Under the pieces are notes generated by a model. That model was not told the origin of the DNA and did no database searches. It saw only the letters and a program-made list of their open reading frames with translations. The translations under genes and the position numbers were made by a program. From Baylisascaris procyonis (lineage: Eukaryota; Nematoda; Chromadorea; Rhabditida; Ascarididae), in assembly GCA_037389465.1 (NCBI GenBank), contig JAZARR010000214.1, forward strand, positions 4,154,001-4,218,000: a DNA stretch of 64,000 nt, read 5' to 3'. The stretch's first letter is position 1, and each line of letters opens with the position of its first letter. Shown in pieces: positions 21,594 to 35,228 of the stretch.

Positions 21594-24428
21594 CGAAAGA
21601 ATACGAAGAAAACAAATCTTTTAAAAACACTTCTAACGAAACACTTCTAGCAGAACAAATTGAAGCAAGAAGCATGAACGCAACATCATGATATTTTTAT
21701 TACATCTAGCACTTCCATACCACAATGGGCCCTTAAACGAAATAGGAAACATCTAGATAGATGAAAATCACGTAAACATGGAAATTCGGCATCGATAAAC
21801 CGGCGAATGGGCAGAAGACTTATTCAAAAACGGCAATATGTTTGCGCCTATTGGAGAGACCTTCATAAACCGACGTCTGCCATTGTATGTCACCTTATAT
21901 TTAGGTGTAAGTAATGAAATCTATCTCTCACATTTATATAACGCAGCAGTGTTTCTACTGTTCCATAAAAGCTAGCAAATTCTTGAGTGACAAAAGAAAC
22001 ATTTGCTTTTATCTAGCAAGTTTCAATAAGAAACTTTCAGTCGATAGAAACTAATAAATCAAGCAAATGCAGAAATTTCCGATAAGTGCAAACCCGCCAT
22101 CGATTTCGTGCCCAAATATTTCTGAAGAACAGCGATATCCAAGGGATTTCATCGCTAGCTAATCGAAAATTGAGGATTTTGATAGCCTTTCCAAAATAAA
22201 AGCTATTTCTCTATGAGTTGCTTATAACAACGAAAATCGTCCGGCAAGAAACCAAAAGTTATCAATTCCTGCTCATTTTTTTCACGCCCTTCTTAACAAA
22301 AACAATCGCTCTGGATGTTTTAAGAATTAAATAAGTGAAAAAAACGAACAAAATATTTGTCAACATTTGCGCTTGAATTTCTCTTAGTTCGATCACTGAA
22401 ATGTGCTATCATGAAAAAAATTACCGCCCTTTCTCCAACGGGAAAACCGCGGCCTCATATTTTAGCAACTGAAGTCCGGAACGATCACACTAATCAGGCA
22501 AATTCACACCCCCTGTAATCAACTAAACCGAAATAGAGCCAGTAGAACCATCTTCAGGTTCAAAATCGTCTCAGCGACTGTCTGACAATAAAAAACTGGA
22601 AATAAATTAAAATGATAGACAAAATTCAACTTCACTAAAATATGAGGAGATACGTATGAGATTTTTGAAGACATAAAATTTGAAGAAAACCAACAGAAAT
22701 TAAATTGATATTATTCTTTTGCGAATACATTGAGAATTTATTTTATTTTAGTGCTATGAAGCTTAATTAAATCATTTGCATAGTGTTATTGCAATGCTTC
22801 TATATATTTGAGCGCGTCGTAATTATATTTGCAATAGATAAATGTGAATAAAATATTTTTCTCACGTTTATAATTTACGGCGATATTGAGTGAATGCCAA
22901 CAATATCATAAATTCATAACTCTTTAATTGAAAATTATTTAAGCATTCATCGCTATATTCATTGTTACATCCATCGTGTTTTTTTTTTGTTGGAACTCCC
23001 GATTGCCTGAATAAAAAATGTTAGGAAAGTTTACTTTTCACTAGAGATCATGTTAATCCATCAGCAGTAAAAGTCGACTGATAAGTACGTTAAACGCGCA
23101 GCATAGTATAAATTTCTGTTATTATTGTTCAAAGCGCATAAATTTTGAAAAATCATACAAATCCATAGAGTGGAATCAATAATAAACTGTCACTGATAAG
23201 CTATATCGATCAGTGATAAACTAAACTATATGACTCAGTGATAAACTGCATCGATTGTTAATGCTACAACGATTTTTTGACATTGTTAAGGGCATTTCAA
23301 GAAGTGTAATGTTAAGCGTTTTAGTGAGAACTTCATAGTGATACCTTTTATGCATCAATATTCACGACAATCGTTACAGTGCAATGGAAAATGATATGAA
23401 CCTTTGAAAATTTGGAAGAAATTCAGAAAACAATATGATCCATTGAGCTTATTTCGGCCAAAATGTGCCATTAAACAATGTATTGCATAAAAAATAACCA
23501 CACGTATAAAGGGTCACTTTGCATCATATTATAGCATAGAGAAATATATTATAGGTTCCCTTAAATCGGAAGTCACTGAAAGAACGCTTAGGATCCTTTT
23601 TTTCTTGCCTATTTTTTTTCCTTTCCACCATTCTGCTGCACCCTAAATGGCTAAGGAAAGTAAATTATCCAAAAAGAGCAATCCTATAAAGCGGAGTGAA
23701 GGTCATGGAAAATTATGACCAGATATATATTCACTAATATTGTGAAGAAGATAACCCAGGGCTTGAATAACAAAATAACTAAATTAGCAAGGCTGGAATT
23801 ATGGTTACGTTTGACGGATTCATTGAATTTGAAGTTTAAAACTTTTCAGAAGGTTAGCTTTATTCATATATATTCTATGGATTACTTAGTTCTTGTATTG
23901 ATGTGAGACATCATCTGTAATAGACGCAGTTTCGCGATAGAGAAATATCGGCTGGAAGGAATGTACTCACCCTGATAAATTATGTAACCAATGAACGATG
24001 GATTCATTTAATGAGCGGAAACTGTGATTTTCCAGATATAACGAATTTACTCGTAATTGTCTCTAAGCGCACCTATAATAACCTCTTAAGTAGCCTCACC
24101 TATAATAACTGTTTCCCTTAGTTCCTTATCTTTTTCATTTGCCCTGAAATTCATAGTTGACACAAATAATTTACAATCAAATTTCGGCCCTAGAGATCAA
24201 GCATTAGGGAAGGAGCTATAAGATGAGGCAAAACTAAGAGTGAGGAAACAATTAGACCACAAGTTCAAATTAATACTGATGTTGCATTAAAAGATGTGTT
24301 CATTAAACATATTTACGATGCAATCTAATATCAGCATAACTAGTGCGATGATGGCAGACATTCTCTCATTTCCTCAATCGTTTTCTGTATTCCAGGTTTC
24401 TCCCCTTTTTTCTTTCTTTTGCCTCCTT
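21594..24428. other. No firm gene
   Basis: A plus-strand frame at about 21797-21979 (EWAEDLFKNGNMFAPIGE...) runs through a GTAAGT; it has no known domain. Three degenerate copies of CAGTGATAAACT lie at 23190-23255. Otherwise AT-rich and featureless. Confidence 0.4.
23190..23255 (+). repeat. Degenerate CA(G/C)TGATAA(A/G)CT repeat, three copies
   Basis: Copies start near 23191, 23211 and 23236, separated by ATATCGAT-like and AACTATATGACT-like spacers. Confidence 0.6.
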
Positions 24429-24442
24429 CCCCCCCCCCCCCC
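24429..24442 (+). repeat. Poly-C run, 14 bases
   Basis: An uninterrupted C run in a pyrimidine-rich stretch (24390-24480). It explains the Gly-rich frame on the minus strand at 24340-24540. Confidence 0.95.
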
Positions 24443-26518
24443 AATTCATTCCCTAGCAAACTCCGACGCCACTCCTTCACCATAACCCTGAGCCATATTC
24501 TTTCGAATCGCATCATCAAGTGCTTATTGTTGCGCAACATGCAAACTCTAATATGTTTAAATGATGATGCGCTTGGTTAATGTAGGTTGATATTTTATAA
24601 GCTAGAAGAAAAAAAAAAAGATAAATTCCTATTTAGCATGCGCATCTGATTTGTATTGCATGAAGAAAGGGAATTTTTTTCCTCTTGGTTTTCGGGCTCA
24701 ACAAACAGTTATGTAGCTCATCATAAGCTGAAGCGCTAAATAAGGTTTCATCTTCTATCTGTGACATGCCCTTTCGAAAACGTTCTGAAACGTTTAAATG
24801 GCTGATCATTTCTTTCAATTCGGTGAATAGTTCATGCAAAAGGCTTGCGATGATAGAAATTCGATGCAGATTTGCACAGAACTGAGTTTGTTATGTGGTG
24901 AGAAGCTCTGCTGTTAAATGAACACTAAATGACAATAAAGAGTCAGAACAAATTGACATCAATGTTTTCAATTACTTTCCATTGAAATTTTTAAGTTAAT
25001 ATCAGCACTATTATTGATATGGAGGAAGTAGATCCCCCTCCCTACATGAGGCATTCAACAGAAATTCGATCACTCAATGACCCACACTATTTAAATGGAC
25101 CTTTCTCGTGCATGAGTACTGCGATCTTTCTCTTCGACATAACTTGTGCTTCATCATTACTAATCATTCTCTCTCAAAAAAGAGCTCTTAAATAAGAAAA
25201 ATTTGAACAGCAATATAAAAGCGGCATTCCTTCAGAAGAAATGTTTTTAGTTATTAATAAACGAAAGTCAACTATATATCAAAACAATAAAAGGATTAAT
25301 CAAAGTGTTTATGGGAATCATATGGTTCATTTGTATGACAACGTGGACAACGATCCTTTCTGACGCTTATTCCCTAGGAAAACAGTCGAAGCTAACCCCT
25401 CATTGAGGAAGGTAATGATACAAGTGCAAAAGGAATACAAAAACATATGCACGAAATGCTTTTAAACAACTTTGTCGAATATGCAACAATGCCTTATTCG
25501 AAATGTTTTCCCTAATCGTTCATTATTATTCTCTCTTAAAAACTAAATAATCTCTCTTAAATCTAAGCAGTGGAATATCATCACAGATGATTTTTTTAGA
25601 AGGGAACTTTTGCATATTTTTTACTACGAGTTTCAAGCAAAACAATAATGCAATGTTTAAGTTCCTCTTGAGATGCTACCGAAGGCATTAAAACATTTTG
25701 CATAGGAGGCCTCATTTCATTCAAAAAGGAATTGAAAATTTGGCTGGAAAAATTGCTCTCATGCCTGAAGGGATATCACTTTATTTCATCAAACTCACCT
25801 AAAGCACAATTTCCTATCCTTCAGGCAATATTTTCGACCAAAGTCCAATATCTTGCAATACCGCATTAGCAGAATTCCCTGAACTAGCAAAGTGCTAGAA
25901 ATTATTTGCAAAGACTACTTTGCGAGCATTTGCTTAAGTAAAGTGGAATAAGCCCTGCTTAGTTTGAATTTTAGTCTAGGTAATCGATTGCGCCACTATA
26001 GATTTCGCCATTGGGAGGCTGGATCATGCCTATGATCGATGGAACTCAGACTAATGCCATCCATAGAGAGGCGTCTGGTGTCATCAGAAAAAGTTGCTTC
26101 AGAAATTAGAAACTTACGACGTCATCGGGTCTCTAATGGAACAATTAAAAAAATTTTTTTTACTGGAAGGATCTTCCGGGTCAAAGTCCTAGAATCACTG
26201 TTAGAGGAGTAACAATGTAATAAGCGGTGTACTCAAGGGAGAAGACTGTGGACTTCCATTGGCTGAATTCCTTCCCTTCCTAAAAATCCGATGTGCCACT
26301 CTGCTTGAATCACAATTTTTGCCGGTCATCCATAAAAAAACTTCCATAATTTTTTAACAACAAAACTAGAAATATGCACGTATACGTTAGTGACGTCGTT
26401 CACAAACGATATGAATAGCTGAAATGAATACAACAAGGATACGATTGGAGAAATTTTTTTAGACTTTTATGATTGGCGATATGATTCAAGGGAATGTTTC
26501 GGAGCCTTTTTTCATTTG

Positions 26519-26520
<2 letters not shown>
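24443..26520. other. No gene seen
   Basis: AT-rich sequence with only short frames (for example minus 24633-24839). A plus acceptor TATCCTTCAG near 25824 opens two short frames that stop within 25 codons. Confidence 0.45.

Positions 26521-26577
<57 letters not shown>
26521..26577 (+). repeat. (AT)n microsatellite, 57 bp
   Basis: A perfect AT array; third of seven from the left. Confidence 0.98.
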
Positions 26578-26582
<5 letters not shown>

Positions 26583-26830
26583 TATCCGCTAGAATTAACT
26601 AATGCTTATGAGCCACTTGTTGGTGAACTGAAAACCTGCAAGGCATTTGCACCCCCGCTATTGACTTTATTATGTTATATAGAAAGATCATGATAATTTG
26701 AATGCCCAGTCTACAAGCTGGTAATTTCAGCTGGCAATTCACCAGGCAACCCATATTGGTATTCTTTTTGAGTAGCATCTATGCTTAGAGAATTTCGGTT
26801 TTGATAGCAATGGAGGTATTTTTCGTGATC

Positions 26831-27049
26831 TTAGTGTAAGGGCTCATCTGCCTCTTCGCTAGGACCAATATTGCTCATAGTTATAAAGCTATATAACAAA
26901 GGGCTCATGCTTTCAAGCAGTATCCACAGAGCTTTCAACACTACTGTTTTGAATATTATCGCAAGTCGTTGTTCGTGATAGACAATCGTTTGTAGTACTA
27001 AACTCCTCAATATTTGCATTCGTGCGTGAAACTCATTAAAAACGTTCAA
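26831..27049 (-). CDS. Hypothetical helix-rich open frame
   Basis: Seventy-two codons to a natural stop, open further upstream to about 27070. Segments: EFHARMQILRSLVLQTIVYH, IIFKTVVLKALWILLESM, and an acidic tail SNIGPSEEADEPLH. It has an amphipathic to hydrophobic helix and a GC content above the surroundings. There is no strong acceptor and no known family. It could be a C-terminal exon or chance. Confidence 0.2.
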   Translation of the reverse strand: MNVFNEFHARMQILRSLVLQTIVYHEQRLAIIFKTVVLKALWILLESMSPLLYSFITMSNIGPSEEADEPLH

Positions 27050-27070
27050 CAGCTTAATTATTTTACATCA

Positions 27071-30000
27071 CGGAAAGTTACGGTTAAAGGAGAAATGATT
27101 GACTATGGATCTCATCCAAGAAATGTTTAGTTTTTAGCCACTAGGATAGGGATGAGAAATTTCAGCTGTCTTGATAGGTTATGAAATTAAATTCGATGCA
27201 TTATTTTCCGCCATCCATAAAATCTCATCGATCTGAATTTTTCCTTATAAATTTCAATTCGTTCCACTCTAAGATTATTCACATTTGAAATAAACTATTG
27301 CCATTTTTTTTTAATTTGAAGTAAAAAATATCGCCATCTTTTTATACAGCGCTTGTGCCTTTAATCTGTTTTAAGTATGTCTCCATAAAATTACAAACTT
27401 TTCGCCATCAATAATCTATTTCAGTCATGGTTCATGTTTCTTTTTCTTTCATTTAGGAGCCTAAGCGAGCAGATTGAAGCAGAGTATCACTAGTGGGAAA
27501 TACCGGATAAGAGCGATAAGAGAGATAAAATGCAATACTTGATGAAGTAAATGGGATTTCTATCAAAATATTTCAAACGATGATTGTGCATAAAATCAAA
27601 TTCCCTCATGGTATCTTTGCCGGTTTGTGAAATGGCACTCCCGAATGAACGTAATCACAGATGCCCATGGACATGATGATTCAATAATGATATTTCGTGC
27701 AAGGATTGGAAAAATCGCTTAAAAAGTCTTCGTGCTAGACTCTCGTGTAGAGCTTATTGGGTTTCAATGCTGAAACTCAATTGTGATTGTAGAAAAAAGA
27801 TGAAATTTTTCATTCCGAAAGTATCGAGCTTGATGACGTGATACATGCTGTAAGGCATCAAGGAAGGTGAATTAGAATTGAACTCAGCTATAAAATCGAA
27901 ACCAATAGAGTTGAATTATGGCAACTTGTAAAAACTTAAACTACATCGAAGAACTGCATCATGCTAATATTTTTTTAAGAAAAAAAGAACGCAATGCGCA
28001 AACATAACGCTATGGTAAACTTTGGCCTTATGTTTTCTATGAGAGTCGGAATATACTGTAAAGGAACAGTATACTGTAAAGCAATTATTTCATATCTGGA
28101 TACTTAGCGCTCTCGGGTTACTATATAGCTGATATCGACTCCTAATACAGACTGAATTGATTTTTATGGTGTTGAAGTATTTGAAAATTGTGGCATTCAC
28201 CAATTACACATCGAAAGTAACTCTATCGTTGACTCTTCTTTAGGCGTACATTCGCGCATATGTGCACTTATATTTACGCATAATTTTTTTAGACGCGTCG
28301 ATAAAAATGGTCAAACATAATGGCCAATGCCGCATTGCTTACATGAATCAATTTGGCCAAAACAAGTTGAAATGAAAAATCATATTCATATAAATGTGAT
28401 TCTTAATTTGTTAAATAGGCAATGTTGACATCAATGACACATAATTCATATGTTTGTTTTATTCTGCGAGCAGAAACAACTGCATAGTGATTCTGCAAGC
28501 CTAAACATCCGAACAAATCGCAATAGAAAGGTCCTGTAATTAATTACTCTATCTTAGCAGCGATCATGAGCATAAGTTCATCTAACCAACCATTTCTACA
28601 ACTTAACAGCGAAAATCAAATATGCAAATTAATGCGCTCATAACACACCTTATGTAGCCATCCATACAAATTTCCTAGAAAAATCACGCTGGTATGAAGT
28701 AAAAAATATATTGATGTGAAACGCATGTAAATTTTTTCTAAGGTTTGAATTTCTATGAATTCCTTCAAATTCACTGATCAAAATGAGTTATGATATTGCA
28801 GATTATCCTATGATTTACAATTACTCAACCATTTCGGAGGTCCACATTAAGTGTCTGCATCGTTGAAACGACTGAACGAATTTGTTAAGGCGTATGAAAA
28901 CTAGCGATATACCAGATCCCCAAGAGTGAAGGAACTTTCGTGAGGCCCTTATCTTCGAAGGAAGTTTAGGAGGAATGACTCAAGAAGTAATGGGAAATTC
29001 CTTGTCGGTCACCTTATTTTGGGTAAGACAGTATACTTGGGATCAAAATTTTACTGTCTCCCTCGTTCTCCGAAGAAGATGAACACCCTCTTTGAAAAGA
29101 ACGAAAATTTTGCGCACTGCATTGCTCAATATGAAATCGGCGAAATAAACTTCCTTATTATAGATTCCAGATGCACACTATAACAAAATCCGCTTCAGAT
29201 GTGAAATGGATACTGATATCAAGGGATCATGGCATTGTAAGAGATGACTTTTAATTATATAAACGCTATTTCAACGATAAATATCTCTGCAAACATGGAA
29301 TGGATTGCAATTCCGTTGTTACAGTTAAATTTTTCCTCATTTGGCTATTATAATATCTAATATAGGGGATTATTTTTGTTACCAAATGTTTGAGAGAGAG
29401 AGAAAGGAAGAAGCGGTAAGTTGAAGAAGAAAGGAAGGACAAATACGAGCGATACTTCACTTGAGGAGAACTGCCTCTTTGCATGATAAACGATCGCAAT
29501 AAACTTTGATGTAATACTCAGAGTGTGTTTAATCGTAATCTATCATCTTAAAAGAACAAGTAAAGTCATCTAGCTGAATAAAGTGCTTAAAAGTTTTCTA
29601 CTCATCGAAATTGCTCATTATCTCGCAGTAATGTCTATTCCTCATTAAATTCTATCGTCAGCATTGGACTAATTATCGCTTAGAGTGGTATACTATTCCT
29701 CGTACCGGGATATGGTCTTTGATTTGCAAGCGAAGATCAATATGTTCTAAAATATCAGTTCAAGGTGGACATGCGCTATGGAAAATGGTGAGGAAACGGA
29801 AGTGCTAAGAAGGGTAAAACTCTTTGTCGAAGATCCTCAGGTGAAAAGTTTCTTCTGCTCACCTTCACCAATGAACCACTCGCAAATTATAGCTACTCAA
29901 TAGAGTCATAAAAAAGCCCAAAAAATTCACTCCTTTTGAAAATTTTCTAACAAACTTATTCCTCGGCCAAAATTTCCGATATATTGCATTTTACATTGGC

Positions 30001-31875
30001 TGAATTTTTTTACTTGTAAATTTATTCGCTCAATCAGTGTTCATTTCAAACCAGTAGGAAAATAAAAAAAAAATCGGGATTAACGATATAAAGCTGCAAG
30101 GCAAAAAAATGTCTATCTATCCATCGGCAACATCCCACATCAAGCAGGAAAATTTTGTCAATTCACCTTGATAATATCAGCATATAAATTTGCGCACTTT
30201 TCGTTTTTATACAGTATTATCATTTAGTACCTCTTCAAGATCGATTTTGAGCACATTAAAACCTTGCCGAAAAAAACTTTCGTAGTCAATAATGCCGTTC
30301 TCTCGATTTTTGGTATAATTGAAGCAATGTTTTTCTATACTCTTAGGGCGGTTCTTATACGCATCATCTTATCCACCCTGTTTACTTCCATTTATACGCA
30401 AAAAAATGCTTTTCTTGCGAGCAACCAATGAAAATATCTCGGTAAGTTTAGTTTACCTGAACGTCCGATTTCTCTTGCTAGTGCATATTGTAAATTGCGT
30501 AAGCATTAAATTTACGTGTCAAAACGAAGCAGTCGGTTTCTAGCATAGATCTTAATGAATAAAAGTAACTTAACGTGTTTTAACTTCATCATGGAGGAAA
30601 TGACTTTCCATGATAAAGAAAAACGCACACCCAGAAGATTTGCAAAAGTTTTTCTTAATTTCACTCAGACATCAGATCGGCCAAAAATCTTCGCAGCTGA
30701 ATATTTTGTAGTTTTAGTTGTTTGCTAAGTAGGAGGGGGAGGGGAGGAGAAAATTGTCGGGATGGATCACGCATAGCCAAATCTGCCAGGGAGGATAGCT
30801 GCAATTAATATGACAATGTGTATTAAATAATGAAATGAAATGAACAACGATAGATTCCAATTGTTTCGGGGCAACTCCGTTCTGCATGCGCACTTAACAA
30901 CCATTTCATGCAAGTAGAGGATGCGTTATGCTCTAACATATGGAACCTACAAGTACGACCTGAAAATAAATGCTAGGCTAGAGGAAATAACTGTAATGTG
31001 TTACTTGCAACAGGACATTCCAGGGTAGCGGCAATGGAGCAGCGAGGGGAGAGGGATGGGGAGGGGTGGGGACGAATGAAGATGAGCATAACACTACGAT
31101 ACAGAGTGTTTCGCTTTATATGAATCAGTCAATGTAACACTTGCTTTCGGTTTTGGTGAAATATTTGAAAATTTTCACTGTAATTTAGGGTTCAACAATC
31201 TTAAAGATTACTCAACGCTCTCTCGGTAAAACGATATTTGAGTCGATCGAATAGTTCTCACGTTATAGTTGATCGCTTAGATTGTGTTTCCTATTCCTGC
31301 TCTCTTTTGCTGAGGCTGAGGCTTAGTTTTGTCTGTTTCTTAATTACTGGAAAATTTTAGCATATTCTACACCAATAATACTTCTGTATCTATTACGCCA
31401 ATCAATTTCATTAGCATTCCTAGAAAGGCGAAAAAATTACCTTATAACTTAATCGTCTCTATCACCATCCAGGTGACAATATGAAGCAGCACATCAAAAA
31501 TCATATGTGAGCATGCGCACCCACACAAATCGAATCACATCGACACGATGTTCGCAAAGATTTTTTTCGGAAAATTTCGCAAAAAGACTAATGTGAGTTT
31601 TATTAGACACACCTTTTGTGATTTAATTCACTAACATTCGGGCAACATTCAGTCGGTCGCATAATAAAAAATTTAATTTAAATTCTATGGAACTTTTTCA
31701 AATCATTATTAAATCTATTAAAAGAAAGGGATCTGTTTTAATGAAGTTGGAATTTCGCAAATATTTACATAAAATTAAATATCACATTTTATGAAAATTA
31801 TTCTCTCGAATTTTCATAATTGATAGATGTTGATTTTGTGACGATCCTTCCACTCACAAAGCGCATTTTAGTGCT
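27071..31875. other. No firm gene
   Basis: A plus frame at 28930-29082 (REALIFEGSLGGMTQEVMG...) runs through TGG|GTAAGA and has raised GC but no domain or good acceptor. A short GA-rich stretch lies at 29391-29440. A purine-rich G tract (30733-30750 and 31034-31075) is present. The remainder is AT-rich. Confidence 0.4.
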
Positions 31876-32202
31876 TTATTCAATTAGTAATGTTGAAGGC
31901 AACGATTTTGCGCAATATTTATCGTATATTATCCGATGTATTGTCCCACTTTTCGTCATTTCACAATATTGCGATGGAGAAGAAATATAGATAGCCGCAT
32001 GGGACGAAAAGAGACCCTTTTCTACAGAATTTTTTCTTAGATCCCTATAGTTAGTTACATTCTTAGCGTAAGATGATCTCCACTCTTCTAATGTTGGTGA
32101 AGTGCCGAAACATTGAGCAATACGCCAGAAAATTTCGAAAAAAATATAGCGCAAAATTTTTGTTGTGATCAAGGATAGGCAATAAATGCTATATTTCTTC
32201 AA
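31876..32202 (-). CDS. 108-codon open frame (hypothetical)
   Basis: It starts MKKYSIYCLSLITTKILRY with a hydrophobic stretch, then a more polar part (FGTSPTLEEWRSSYAKNVTN) and ends SLPSTLLIE. It is among the longest Met-initiated frames in the window, but frames of this size can occur by chance in 64 kb at this base composition. No domain is recognised. Confidence 0.2.
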   Translation of the reverse strand: MKKYSIYCLSLITTKILRYIFFEIFWRIAQCFGTSPTLEEWRSSYAKNVTNYRDLRKNSVEKGLFSSHAAIYISSPSQYCEMTKSGTIHRIIYDKYCAKSLPSTLLIE

Positions 32203-34258
32203 CGAGCGATATTACACACAGTAAATCTGAGTGTAGTTTGTCAACGTTTGACTTAAAAGTATTTGTAAGAAAAAATTAAAATTTTGATTGGTGGAAAAAG
32301 TACATTTTGAAATCAAATCAATGAATTATCAGCAAAGATCTGATAGCGAAATGAAGCCGGAAATGGAAAATAAATAACAAAGATTAATAATAACACATGT
32401 TGAATTCAACAGTAAAATTACTCTATAATACATTCGCTCGAACTCATCAAATAGACGCATAAACTAATAACTACTTAAGCAATATGTACGAATGTGACCG
32501 TTATATTGCAAATTTCCTTTTATTTCCGTTTACCACTGTAAATAGTACGAAATTGTTTATTGATATCGTTGCGTCGATGTAAGTGTGACTATGTGTGTCT
32601 TTACATCCGACAGCTTAAGAATATGAAGCGCCTAAACAAAATCTATGATTTCAGTCATCCATTGGGATATTTCTTATCGATTCGGCAGCAATAAAAAATG
32701 CGCATTTCAATGTGCAACAAAATTTGCAAGTTGAAGTTTTAATTTGCAAGTGAGAGCATAAAAGATACAATTCAGGTTGTTCGACGCTATTTCATCTGTT
32801 ATTGGAAATATTTGGCAAGCAATTCATTTGAACTAATTAATTAAAATAGTCACATATCACCATCTCAACTTCCATGATGCGCTTTGTCATTTGCTCTCTC
32901 TTTCTCCCTCTCCTTCTCTCTCTCTCTCTCTCTCTCTCATTTATGACTAGTACGAATAGTATCAAGTTAGCCGAACTTATATCAGTATTTAGTGAAGGCA
33001 GCAGCTCATCTGCAATGTCAATTTTGCAGTAGAAATAAAAATTACGGATCGAAAACAGTTATAAAATCCATAATAAGTACAGTTAAAAGCGAGTTAAACC
33101 CTCAACATATGCAATCAACGACAATTTCAGCTAGTTAAATAACATAGAGATAATCATTAAATATGAGTGTAATAAATGTGCTTGCAAACGATAAGTAATT
33201 AAACTGTAAAGGGGAGAAATGGCCCGCAATAACGAATCAAATAAAGTTGCTTAATTGGAGAATTCCACCTTTCCATCATCCAACACACCCCTCCCCCCAA
33301 GAGGGCAGCATCATTCACGTATGAGCTTGATTCAAATATCTATAGATTTCAAAAAATAAAAAAAAAAGAAAAATTCCTCATTTTTATCATCATTGATGCT
33401 ATGCTGCAAAAGTGTCGTAAATTTCATTCTAAACAATAATCCCAAATATCGAAACGTTCATTCAATTTCGCATGTTACTATTTCCGGACGAAATTTCCAC
33501 TCAATCTAAGTTCTAGACATTGTTTGAAATAAAAATTCCCTTCAAAAAATTCGTTCGAGAAGTCCAACTTCCTATATCTTTGTGTGAAAAAATTGCAACT
33601 GTAAAATTTATTCTTTCATCTTATTGCAAATATCTTTCTCTTGTTTGGTTTTGCAAATCTAAAGTTTTAGTTATTATATGAGCAAGTGCTATCGTAGAGT
33701 GCGGTTAATTTTAAATCTTAAGCGGAATGAAATTTTCCATGCTAGCTGTTCAATCACATTTGCACTTTCTCATTCAATGAACTCCTAAACTTTCATTCTG
33801 CGAAAAATGAGGTTTTTCAAAAAGTGCATAAGAAATTATCGAGAGGTTGGAAGTCAAGTCGAAGAGGGTGGCATGAGGTAAATTTTTGCAATTCCGCCAA
33901 ATGGATCGATCAACAATGCACGCGAATACAAATGCAAATACTCAAATTTATAAATCGGCAATATATTTCTAAAATCAATTCCATGGCATTGAAAAAAAGG
34001 CTTTCCTACGGAAATATTCTCTCCTCTCGTGCATCATTTATGAATTTGAATTGAAAAAATCATTTCTGTTCACAATAATCAGTCAAAAAATTGCATATTA
34101 TAAATGAGAATCACATTCGGCATTTTTTTTTACTTCAGAAAAAAAGAGCAAAAATTTCAGAAAGGTCATAAAAAAGTTACTTATTACTTCGATCTCTAAG
34201 ACCTGAATATTGATGAGACATGTGAAGAAAATTCTAGTTGCAAATTTTGTGATATTAG

Positions 34259-34260
<2 letters not shown>
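32203..34260. other. No gene seen
   Basis: It contains a CT-rich microsatellite (32894-32938). Short frames only (plus 33824-34054). Confidence 0.45.
32894..32938 (+). repeat. CT-rich microsatellite
   Basis: An imperfect CT tract ending in about 12 perfect CT units. Confidence 0.9.

Positions 34261-34301
<41 letters not shown>
34261..34301 (+). repeat. (AT)n microsatellite, 41 bp
   Basis: A perfect AT array; fourth of seven. Confidence 0.98.
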
Positions 34302-34302
<1 letters not shown>

Positions 34303-35228
34303 CCTCAGTTGTAAACTGCGTGTGAGGTTGCAATAAACAGGCAGAATAATATAAGTACCCTATATATGCTAAGGCATGACGGACTCACAATACGCTTTCT
34401 GCAAAACTTCGCAAAAAAGTGCATAGAATGACGCAATGGCAAAGATGAAATTCTTTGGCTCACTCTGATATTATCACACTGCGATGTTTTGCAGTGAAAT
34501 AAGTTCAAGTTGAACAAGCTCAAATGCATTACGAACAGCTTCGGTTTCCATCAGAAAAAAAATTTTTTTAACTCAAATTTCCGAATTCGATGTCGCAGTG
34601 AATTGATGAGTACGAAAAGCGGAAATGCTAAGGAAAAAATGTGCGCCTGATGGGAGGTATAAAGAAATAGCACTCTTCGCAAATGTCCCGCATTCGTTAT
34701 TCACTAATCAAATAAGCGCCTCAGGCAACGGTGTGAATAGAGGGGACAGACATTACAAAGCGTTAACACAAACAATTTCTCAACTCAATGTTACCCTTCA
34801 AAAGAAAAAAACTCTATTGTAGCAAATATTCAGCTGGTAAATTTAGGTCATTTGATTGCATTCCTCAAGCATTGCTGATTATTTTGTATGGACTTGTGCT
34901 GTCGATACGTTAAGTGAAATAGATGCATTGATCCAAGAACTGTCTATGGCAATTCAAGAGACAATTTCATACTTTCAATCGTCTGTTTAATTTTTAAAAA
35001 TATTTATTTCCTCTCTAGATTATTCAACATTCGTTGTATTTGAGGTTATTTATTGCGATATCGGTGGAAAAAGAAAATAGCAGAGTACTGCCGATAGTTG
35101 AGAATGCGCAGACAACTTAATACTAATCTACTATGTGAGTTATATTGTGCGAAATTAATTCACATAACACTAATTCACTATAAGTTAATTCAACACTAAT
35201 GAAGACAAGCAATTGATGAAACCCTTTT
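34302..35228. other. No firm gene
   Basis: Short frames only: minus 34305-34529 and plus 34625-34822. I see no motifs or repeats of note. Confidence 0.4.

Noticed and set aside
24340..24540. Gly-rich minus-strand frame
   Set aside because: The glycines come from a 14-base C run; there is no other support.
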